Shown here in pieces: positions 1 through 11,542 of a DNA stretch of 64,000 nt. This DNA comes from Datnioides undecimradiatus (lineage: Eukaryota; Chordata; Actinopteri; Lobotiformes; Datnioididae). The stretch covers positions 4,120,001 to 4,184,000 of the forward strand of contig WARS01000031.1 of assembly GCA_008933995.1 (NCBI GenBank), given 5' to 3'. Position 1 is the first letter of the stretch. Each line of letters starts with the position of its first letter. The notes beneath the pieces are model-generated. The model was not told where the DNA came from. It saw only the letters and a program-made list of their open reading frames with translations, and ran no database searches. The position numbers were made by a program, and so were the translations under genes.

Positions 1-1279
1 TGGCACAGTTTCTCAAGTGTTAAGAAAAACAGTGACAATGTTGTTTGCCGCGGTATAACTTAATCTCTATCGACACTGAGGAGATCTGCACATGTAACTC
101 CAGGCACTCTCACTTTTGGCTTGTGATGCCTTCAAACAAATCCATGTCGCAAAATCTCAGCTGCAAACACTATTTCAAAATCTGTCCTCTGCTAAGAAAA
201 TTAAGGTGCAGCCTCAAAACAAATTATGGATCTCAAAGAAAGAAAGCAGGGGATCAATGAAAGTAAAGGTTTGTTTTGAAAAGAGGACATAGATCCAGAG
301 AAAGAGATAAAGAAGGAACTTGTAGCTGTCTCTGGTAAAATACGGGACATCTTGGCTTCTGTCAACTCAGCAGCACAAACCAACATTTCCTTTAAACTGG
401 TCATCTCTCACTAATGATCTGAATGAACTCCATAATGCTTTCTTTTTTCTGGACACTATGATGTCACACAGCGTTGTGTCCAAGTAATGTTTCTGATTAT
501 GTTCCTGTTGACTGACCGATGACCCTTTTTTATTAAATGGGAAATTTTTTTAAGGGCTGTATTTATCAAAGTACACGTTTTCATTAAACTGCTTCAGTGT
601 CTGTTGGATGACACTTATTCTGCAACTGACGGTTGTGTTTTTGTTGTATCTGAAGTTAAATTATAACTGAACATGTGGACCTGAAGTGAAGTAGTGAGCT
701 GGATGGAACATGTTTGACTGGCCATTGTATTTTCATTAAGAGCATAAGCAGCTATTAGTTGCATACAAGATAGATGCAAACATGTTTACCTATTACTTTC
801 AGTTCTTCTGTAGGTCTGCTTTGTTGTAGTAAATTGTGTACCTGGTTAAGAATTATACAAAGGAACAGAAATGTCTTTTATGCAATACAATACTCTTTTT
901 ACGACTATTTGTTGCTCTCCATGAATTATCAGATTTGGTTTTTGTTGTTTAGTTTTTTTAAGGGACAACAACTTGATGTGTTTTAATTGTGCAGTAGTAA
1001 ACCATAAACATTAAATTACCCTGATGGCTGTCATCAGGGTAATGTAGGTCTCAATGTAAAAAAAAAACCATTTGAAGCATATACAAATGCAGACTTTTCT
1101 CAAGTCCACAACAAGATTCATTATCATACAGGAAGCTAAAATACAGTCCAAATATAAGCTGCAGTTGCAGAGTAGAAAGTGAATTATCTGAAGCAGTTTG
1201 GGAAAGGTTATGGCAAACAATGAACGTGGGGCTGTTTTAACAGCACTCTCCCTCCTTTCTTTTGCTCTTTTCTTTGCAG
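1..1279 (+). other. tub upstream intron, no gene seen
   Basis: AT-rich DNA 5' of the first tub exon in the window, assumed intronic because that exon begins mid-codon. No exon matching the Tubby N-terminus was recognised. A short stem-loop with 12-bp arms occurs at 1015-1043. Confidence 0.6.
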
Positions 1280-1331
1280 CACTTTAGATGATGAGGGCAC
1301 TAACCTCCGACAGCAAAAACTGGATAGACAG
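1280..1331 (+). CDS. tub: tub exon, first in window (LDDEG region)
   Basis: The acceptor TTTGCAG precedes 1280 and the donor GTAAGT follows 1331. After one base completing a split codon it reads [17 protein letters not shown], matching the N-terminal region of vertebrate Tubby. It ends in phase 0. An upstream exon must supply the start codon; none was recognised in 1-1279. Confidence 0.93.
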
Positions 1332-4300
1332 GTAAGTTTTGTGCTGTTCTTGCTGCAGTTCCCATAATAAAGTCACTCACAGGCACTCACAGTCAATTAT
1401 AACAGGGCAGTTTTATCATGACACATACTTCCGTTGCTCCATCATGGGGACACAAATGGCCAGCCTGGACATGTTATCTCCCTGAGCGGTGCTCTAATGA
1501 GAATGTGTGTGTGAGGCTCTAAAAGACTGATGCTTGGTCAATAACATGCATACTGTGGTTGAACACTACTCTCATGTTCTAGTGAATTAAGGACCAAGGG
1601 ACGAAAAATAGATTAATTTTTAATTCTGATCATACGGGTGGAAAAAGTGAAAATTAGTTCATGTGGATTACTCCATCCAGTGTAGACTGCAATTTATTAT
1701 CTACGATCTCAGACACTGTACATCGAAGAGATGACTTCACATGTTTCTCTGAATTACAATGATTTTTGTAAGTTAAAGGTTTCATAGAGGTATCATATAA
1801 GCAAACAATGCCTCCAACGTATGTTAGTGCATAGATAAACTAATGTGAAACTGCAGCTTTACACACATGCATTATCTTAAATGACCTTATTCTTTATCTC
1901 TCTGATAGAGATCTCATGTAAAGGTCTTTACATTTCATGGCAGGTGCACACAATTATATTTCAAAATATTTTCTTATTTCTTCATTGCATCTATAACAAA
2001 TTAATTTCAAAGGTTTCCTTTTATAAAGTCACAATTTGGAGTTACAGAGTGCGAGCTGTAGTTTGATGACTTCACACTCTGCTCAGCCGTTGTCACTGCT
2101 TGTTTTTAGCAGCACCTGCCGACAAGACAAACCCACGCCAGCTGCAGTTCAACCACCTTCACTTCCTTTCTTTGCATGCCTCATAGTGAAAACTGCTGCT
2201 TCTGCTGTTTCTAATGGCCATATATTTTTTCTGAAGTGAATAATGTGAGTGACTACTCCATAATGAAAACATTCATGTTCTATTCTGTAGTCAGATCAAA
2301 TGCTCCTGCAGTCTTTCCCTCATTAATCAATGGCACGGCCTTCCAGGTGGTCTGCTTCACATGCAAGTGAACTGCTTTTCATCTGTGCTTGAATGGATTA
2401 AAAATACCTTAATCTTAATGCAGTTACTCTCCTAAACTGGCTTTAGGAATATAAGCATTGAAAAATATTATTGATTAATAGATTTGTTGAGCACAATAAA
2501 TGTTTCAAGAGACATTTGGATTAATGAGTTACTAAGGCATGAAAGTGCATTAGATCTTAATTTTACTCCTCACTGAACTGGTTTCTGTTATTTTTGAAGA
2601 CTTACACTGGCTTTGGAGCGCAGAGTGATGTAAAAACACATTTTCTTTTTTGGGTTGTTTTTATAATTGTTTAGTCAAAGAGAGAGAAGCTTGCTTGTAG
2701 CTGTACATTTGAAACTATTTATACCAAAGTGCAGGTTAAGAGCCTGACTCTCATGTCAGAGCCTTAACCATTAAATCCATACATTCTTATGATCATCACT
2801 GTTTGGCAAAGATGTGAGCTTTACATGGGATACTGTAGCCTGCTGCCTGAATTCTCCACTAATAGAAACCTTCAATATTTGATGAGCTCTGGTTTGAAGA
2901 CTTGCATATAGCTGACAGTTAGTGCAGATGAATAGCTATATCCAGCCACAGGTCAGGGCGGTTGAGGCAGCACGTCCTCAGACATCTTCAGATTTTTCCC
3001 CTGGCTTAACAGATTTATCTGCGGCTGTGTTATTGCCACTTGCTTTTAAAACCCTGCGCTCTGCATGGAGATAGGCTTACATGACAATCTGTGTTGCCTC
3101 ATGAGTGATTATCACAACCAAGTTAAAATGCAAAATGTTTTGAATTCTGTCTTATATCTAAAGAGCTTGGCCTCTTGATCACACTGACATGGTTTACTGA
3201 ACAAAAACATAAATACCGCAGCTGCTCTTTAATGTTGTAGTTAGTGATCACTTTGGTGACAATATATTTTTGTTTTAATGTAATTTAATAATAATAATTT
3301 AATGCTCATATGCTGAAACTGTGCCTTCATAATCTCTCTCCACCAACAGCGAGCGCTTCTTGAACAGAAGCAGAAAAAGAAGAGGCAGGAGCCTCTGATG
3401 GTCCAGTCCAATGTGGACGGGAGGTCTCGCACACGTCGGACCAAACAGAGCGAGGAACAGGCTCCGCTGGTTGAATCCTACCTCAGCAGCAACAGCAGCA
3501 CCATCTACCACGGTAAGTAAGAGTGAACATATCAAGATGCTTGTAGGATGAGACAGGGTCAAAATAGATGTTGGAGATATATACCACAAGTAGCACAAAA
3601 CAGAAGCCATAAAAATAGCTGAATACAGCAAATATGTTGTTTACATTATTGTTTAAGCCCATGTAAACCCAATATTACACAATCATCTATTGCAGGCTCT
3701 TGCACTGTGCAGTAAATCTATTCACTCGAGAGCAGAAGTGGTTTTAGGGGATTGATGAGGTCCTCTTATCTGCACACAGAGACCAGTGCAGCCATCTAAT
3801 CCTCAGTTCATAGGGCCAGTTTTCTGGGCTCAAGGCCACAAACTGTCACATTTCATGCAGAGAGAAGAGAAAATGTATCGACAAACTGTAACTCTGCAGT
3901 AGGCTAATATTTTGATGGACAGAAGGGAAATAATGACCTAAATCTCCAGTGCAACCATTCCCTTTTTGAATTTTGTGACTTTTCTTAAGATTTATGAATT
4001 TATATTTAATTATTATTTAATGTCAGAGACTCAATGAAACATTATAATTTGCCTGTCCTATTAGAAGGAAAACAGTGCTCCATGGTATTGCATTGTATAA
4101 ACATTGCTTTCTATTATTGGTTAAATACAAATTACTAATTTATTTTCAAAACCCCTTTTCCTGTCCATGTTTACCCTTCCCTTACCCTGCGCTGCTGGTC
4201 TTCTCCATGCCTGGGCTTAGTGCAAGAAGCTGAACAGGAGGAGGTGAAGGTGACAGCGGACACGCAGCCACCTCGCTCAGCCAAAAAGGGCAAAGCATCG

Positions 4301-7300
4301 GCCAGCTCTACTCCACAGACAGGCAGCGACAAGAAGGAGAGGAAGGCTAAACACAAAGGTCAGCCTGCCAGTGTTGAGACAAAGGGGTAAACAGATAGAA
4401 TGAAGATTGATAGAAATTAGATGAATAGACAGAAAAGACTAACTGAGTTAGAGTGGCAATAGAAAAACTGACAGCCGATTTTGGAGCTATTTTACCAGGA
4501 TCTTTATGTACATATTGATGCTTAAACACCAAAAAGCTGTTTTAAGTCACAGGTAGCAGCCCACAGTGTGAAAGAGAAGAAGCAAAGTCGTTGTTATCCA
4601 GCAGCTGCAACTCTCTATTTGAGCCCCTTGCATCTCTGCCTTCACATAATGGTTCAATCTATGATTTTTGTGAGCCGCATCTGGCAACAAACACAACCAG
4701 TGAAGCTGCCCTCTTAGCCACCACTGTGGTGCCACACTTGTCAGAGCTCAACTGTCTGAATGATGTATGACTGTGAGTGCTGTCAGCCTGCTGACACACC
4801 ACAAGCAGAGATGTAAATTAGTCTTAAAAACCGAGAGTTGAAAATGGTTTATTCCAACTGTATCCACAACACATTGATTGTTTCCAAGTGCCTGTTTGCT
4901 TTCAGCAGACCACAATATGCTATAGTGTACTGAACACCATGCAGTGTTTCAAGTTAAAGTATTTGCCATAAGAACAATAATGAACTGAACACACAGCAGT
5001 CTTTATCACACAAAGCAGATGCTCATCTTTGAAATGACTTTGTCCCAGAAAGAAGGAGGAAAGGGATGAAATGAAAGGGATTCCACCAGGGTAAAAGATT
5101 AATCAGGCCAGTAGCATCAAACTCATCACTGGACCTGTCTCACTCCTTTTCAGTCTCACTCTCTGATTCTCAGAAGCATGTGCACACATTTTTTTTTACC
5201 CAGCTTCTGTGCACTGACTGAAAACATCAGCTTCATCAGGGTGGCGGCATAGATAATAACCATTATGTTGTTAGTGTATGTAATTCTTGCTACTCTGTAA
5301 ATATAATATCAACAGGTGAAATAATACAAGAGTGGTGAAATACTACAATTTAAAATTAAACATAACAAATACAGTCTGATGTCTTACAGTCACACATCCT
5401 CTTTGCAAGGCAGACAAATATTGACTGATCTGTCAGTGTCAATTATAAATGAGTGCAAAAATTTATTTTTTCATGTATCTGCGAAAATGTTTTTGAATAC
5501 ATGTATTTGATTACATTGAATTTCATTTATGAAGACATTAAAATGAGGCCATAGCGTTTCCCCCCGAAAATAAAGGATGCCGTATTAAAATCAGTGCTGT
5601 ATAATGTCAATTTGTTCTACTGTATAAGAAGATAAAAAAGCACAAGTAGAGAGGAGTTTGTCAGATTTTTCTAAACTGTTGTCAATTGTGCGTGAATTCC
5701 TGGAGCAGCACAGACATAATCTTCTTCCTCTTTCACATTAGAGGCTAATTAAACAGTGAAACAATTACTTAAAACATAAAACTGCACAATACACCTACAC
5801 ATTCATCAGTGTTGAAATGTTAGCACATTTACTGAAGCAAGTGTGGACTAGATACCTAATTTATTGTTCCTTTTTGATGACAACAATGTAACTCATTCAG
5901 TGTGTGTTAATGCAAGATACTGATTGTTGTTGTGCAGCTGTATTCTGATGGAGTTTGTTCTTGTGGGATTGTGGCTCAGCAGCAATCGATGGCCTGGCTT
6001 CCCAGCAGGATGATGGTCAAATCCAGATCCTGACAGTGGGTCACAGCACCACAGAGGAGGCTGAAGCAGAGCCTGTCATGAGCTGCACTCAGTCACAGAG
6101 TAAACAGGATCTGCGTGTCACCATGCTTAAGAAAGGTACTGTCAGTGTTCAACAAAGGTTCTGCCACGGCATCTGCAAGAGTGCGGCCATGAGTCCACAT
6201 TTACACCCACGGCATGCTGGTCTGCTGCGGTCGTGTGTTTGTAGGAGGGTGAAACACACTGAATCATGTTAGAACTTGCAACTCAAAATAGAAATGCCAC
6301 ATCTGAATTATATAATTCAAACCCTAAAGCATGATGATGACATATTTTTTCTGTCACCATAACTTTTGCTACTGTAAACATGGATGATCGGTATGTTCAT
6401 TCATTATTCCTCAAATAATAAACACTAAATTATTTTCTCTATAAATAGCAGTAAACTGTGATTTTGTACACTTTGTACACTGAAGTAAATTTCTGAAAGT
6501 TTTGCTCTATAATCTTCCAAGAAAAGTTGTCCCTGTAGTAGTAGTAGTCTACATGCCCTTGAGACTACTTATTTTATTACATTATGGGAATTATTGAGGA
6601 CACTACAGTATGTAGAGCAAATACTCTGCTCTACATCAAACAAAACAAACACAGACGGCTGCCCTCCTACATGCACATCTGTTCTTAGCAACGCTTCCAG
6701 CTATTTTAAAATACACAGTTTGTTTGATGATATTGACTATTCTGTCAGTATCAATCATAAATATGTCAAAAAAATGGCAGAGGAAAAATATAGTGCACTG
6801 AGTAGCAAATAGAAAGTGATTTCAGACACAGCTGCAGTTATTTTAGTTTTTGCAAAACTAGAAACAGAGATTTTCAAAGTAAATCAGTAAATCGGAAGTA
6901 AATCATCAATTTTTTCGGCTCAAATTTGAAGAATGATACAAAACTATTGCTGATATTGTATTCTGACAGGATAGTTTACTCTTTCAAATATTGCTCTTAT
7001 AGAACATTATTTCCTGCAACAACTGTATTTCTTACAATACGTGTCTTTGTCTTGACGCTGAACAGAAATCCACTTCATGCTGTGAAGTTGATTGTTATTT
7101 ACAGTACTATCAGTAATGTAAACAACAACAAAAGGTGATTGATTGTCCTGCTGTAACACCAAAGATACCACGGACTACTGAGCTTACATTTAATAAAAAT
7201 CTCAGACGTACTGTCAGTGTATTGGTACAGTTTTTTTCCTATAAGTTGATAGACATATGTGACCTAATTGCAGACACAAACATTCATGAGGCACAAGTTA

Positions 7301-10300
7301 TTCTATTTACATCTCATACTGTGAAGAAGCTGGAAACCACATCTAAGAGCCATTATATGTTTGTGTTCCTGTTAGACGCTACATTTACTGCAGCATTTCA
7401 TGATGCCAATTAACAGCAGGGAACGTCTGTCACCTCTTTCCTTTTTTTCTACATTTGTTTGTCAAGGTATATCGAGCAGTATGAATTTTGATGAAGAAGA
7501 AGACGATGAAGATGAAATTAGCTCCAGTTCCTCACAGCTCAACAGCAACACGAGACCAGGCTCAGCCACGAGCAAGAAATCATGCAAGGTGAAAATGAAT
7601 TTCACAACACACATTTATACTTATATTTATACTTTGCATGATGTGTCCCTATTCTGCCCAGCAACTAGCGCCTTTTTCCAGTCACAAAAATGTAGACTCA
7701 ATTTTGTTGCTCAGCTGGACTCTATTTTTAAAACCTATTTCAGTTTTAGGGCTGAAAGTACAGTAAAGTGCAGTGGCTGTTTGGCTTTTCTTTTTCTTTT
7801 GCAAACAATTTTGGAATAATTTGGGGTTTTTGCTATTTCTGGCCAGCCATTTATTTACGCAGATGTTGTTTCAAAGTAATTTTGCTGTAAAAGTTACAGT
7901 GCAGATGATACCGCATACAGGTGGTGGAATAATAAACTCATGCAGATACCTTACGCGCTTCTAGGAGTTTGAAAGGAAATAACAGTTAAACACCTGAAGC
8001 AGAGAGCCTTGCATAAAGGCCCAGGTGGGCATTAATATGCAATTTATGTTATCAAACATATCGTACAATTGAGTATTTTAAAAATATGTGTTGTTTGCAG
8101 CTGTCAGCGAGTGTTTTTTGCAAACTATTGATAATTTGAAACCAGTAAGCCTGGGATCTACTAGATTTATTATTTTTTGTTGCTGTTTTATTTTCCTTCA
8201 TTTCAGGTGTGCAGCCTTTTTGCAGCCTCTGTACGCTGCTGTTGTTCTCATGATAACCATCATCTCCGTGAGCTTCTCATTCCACTCTAATCTTTCCCTT
8301 TAGTCAGCTCAGTCGTTCATCTCTATACCAGGTCCTTATTTTAGACGCAGTGTGCTCATTCTCAGTCCCAGTGGGCGATTTGATCTTCAAACTCATTACT
8401 CTGTTCTAATGAAAGTCAACACTAATGCATCACTCACCAGTCCACCATCTCACAAGGGGTCCTGCCCTGTGTGGGCTGTTTTTCACCCACAGGAGGTAGC
8501 GTCAGCACCCACTCCACCAGTCAGTGAGCCTGCCATCGATGTAGATGACCTTGAAGAGTTTTCTCTCCGACCTGCACCCCAGGGGGTCAGAGTGAAGTGC
8601 AGAATCACCAGAGACAAGAAGGGCATGGACAGAGGCATGTATCCTACCTACTATCTGCACCTGGAGAGAGAGGATGGCAAGAAGGTGAGGAGGGAACAGA
8701 AACACTGTACATACATACACACTATGTTGCACAGTTTCTGCGGGTTTAACCAGACTTTTCATGTCAGCATATCTGTCAGTGTAATTGAATATAAAGATTG
8801 TTTTGTAGTTTCAAGCTATGAGTGTCCAAATAAGTGGACTTTCTTTAAGTGCACTGTTGAAGCTCATATTTCACTAATTTGGTGTCACAGGTGTTCCTGT
8901 TAGCTGGGAGGAAGAGGAAAAAGAGTAAAACATCAAATTACCTCATCTCCATTGATCCCACTGATCTGTCTCGAGGTGGCGAGAGCTTCATTGGTAAACT
9001 GAGGTAAGTCATCAGTGATTTTGTGTTAATATCTCATGCATATTTAATCTAATTAGAATGCATTTTCATGTTTAAGTAATTTGAAATATATTTGGTGTCT
9101 AACTCCATGCCTTCATTTCTAAATTTGAATGAGCCCTAAAAACAGTATGAATCTAGACCTCACAGCAAAGGTTTGTAATGCTGTGCATACTGTAACTACT
9201 AATAAATGAGTCATGAACAGATCAGGAGCAGCTAATTCATGATCGCTTGAGTACTTACACAACACCTCCATGTTAATACGCATTCGCAAACAGAAGGCAA
9301 CATTTATTAGAAGAACCTAGTGTCCTGTACACACTCAGCCTCACTAATGAAAATGTCTCATTTAAAAAAAGATTTGTTTTTAAAATAATAGAACTGTATT
9401 CTTGTGAAAACCTTTTTTAATTCTCAATTAAATTTTCAAAGCATCTTGTGGAAGCCTCTTACATCCACATTAGCTGTAAACTCCAGCTAAGCCACAACGA
9501 AATGTGTAGGAAGTGAGTAGTGACATAATCTTTAGCAATAGCTTTAAGGCCTCGTGAGTGGCTCCATGGAAACTTATGGGGAGTTTAATCAAATATGGCT
9601 CTGTGCAGCCTTTAATCTTCAGAGCCGGCTGGACCATTGGTCGATGCACTGCTCAAACCTTTGCAATCACAATCTCACTTGATTGATGGAGATCTAAATT
9701 TAAATGAACACTGACCTTTAATCTTGTGCTTCTCAGCCTCCTTCAAGGACTGAATGAGGAATGGCCTATCAGAGGTGTACAGTCAGCTGTTTAACACAAA
9801 CATACATGTATACCGCTGCACTCAGCTTCTGGATTACTGTTTGCACTGTTGTGTGTTTTTGTGTATTTGCATGTTAGAGAATAAAAGCTGCAGTAATTCA
9901 CATATTCATTGTGTTAAGGTGGAAAAAAGAAAACTGTGAACAGTGAACAATGATTGAATGAATCATATAAGGAACATTGACTTGATTTGACCTAAACCTG
10001 TTCTGTCCTAATGGAGCACAGGTCCTCCACAAGTCCTCTCCTTTGTGGGCAGCCACCTCCAGCTCTGTCCTAGTGTACTTTAGTTCCTTTGCCTCTGTGT
10101 TTGTTGACCTCCTGCTTTTTCTGGGTCTCCTTTGTTTTTTTTCGTTCCATGTGGGTGCCATTTAAGAGCCTGTTGCTTCAAGCAGATTTGTCTTTACTTG
10201 CCCCAGTGGGTTGATATTAAGGCTAAGAAATGATCCGCATGATCTCATCCACTGACTGCAGAAACAGAAAGGGGGAGAGCAGGCAGCCCTGTCTGACCAC

Positions 10301-11507
10301 AGCAGCCGTGGTAAAAGTTTCTGTGAGGCAGCTGGTATCCTTTACTCTGCACGACGAGTGCTGGTACAGCCTCTTTATGATGATGATGATCTTTACTCGT
10401 TGACCGTAGTGTCTCACGGGTGCCTGAAGGGTGTTGCAGTGCAGGCTGTCAAAGGCTTCTTGAAATCTATGAATATATATAATTTATAAAAAGAAATGAT
10501 ATGTAAATACTGTCACATAGCACAGTCAGAAATCATCAAGGAAAAGACTGTAGAAAACATCTGTGCGCTGCTGGGGGAATTACTTCTTCAGCTAATGAAA
10601 TTCTATATGCATGTAATATTATTTGTTTACATTGTCAGTTTACATAGTCAGTCACTTATCATCATAGTGATTAAATAAATAAATGTGCTTGTACAGTACA
10701 TTTCCCCTCTAGAGGCAGTATTAGAACTCTTAAATCAAGGGGTTGCAGATGCAGATGAATAAATAGGATTTCATAACATACCTATGCTTTCTGTTCACAT
10801 AACACATACTCATTAACAGGCTGTTTCAAGCCTCATCTAAGATATTAAGTCACTTAAAGGAAGGCATTAGCCACTGGCCATTTGCTTCTCTCTGTGGTGC
10901 AATGACTCACTGTGAGGATCTGCATCTGACCATCCTCTTGCTGGAAATCCAGGTCATCAATCCCTGGAGAGCCGCAATCCCAGAAGAGCAAACTCCATCA
11001 GAGCACAACAACTACAGAACTGTTCAACAGTCAGAATAATCAGAAGTGGGGTGTTTAAAATGGCTGCATTTCTTTTACATTGAAAACTGGCATCAGATGG
11101 AAATGTTTTAAAAGAAGATGCAACATGCTGTCCATACTTTCATCAGTTTGAGAGGACAAAATAGGAATTTTGTTTTGTTTTGTTTTGTTAAACTGTTATG
11201 AAGAAGGCAAGATTTCGTGGTTTCTTTCATTTTTTTCATTTGATTACTAAGATGTACAGCTCTGAAATAAATGAGTGGCACTCTGGGGTATTTATCACCC
11301 ATTGAGTTGTCATCTCAAGTTTGGTATTGGTGCAGTAAACTGTTTATTTGTCACTGTAATATAGCATTTCAAATTTGCTACCTAGAGCATGACATTGTTG
11401 TATCCATTTCTATCACGTTACCCAATCTGGATAGACATTTGTTATGCAGAGACACATTGAGAAGGGTCCTTACACAATCTCCACTGTCCACATCTCCAAA
11501 CCATGCA

Positions 11508-11542
<35 letters not shown>

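Noticed and set aside
3299..3631. 110-codon minus-strand open frame
   Set aside because: It overlaps a well-supported tub exon on the other strand and extends into intron; no family resemblance.
8502..8762. Minus-strand open frame of 86 codons
   Set aside because: Complement of the tub tubby-domain exon 8493-8684.
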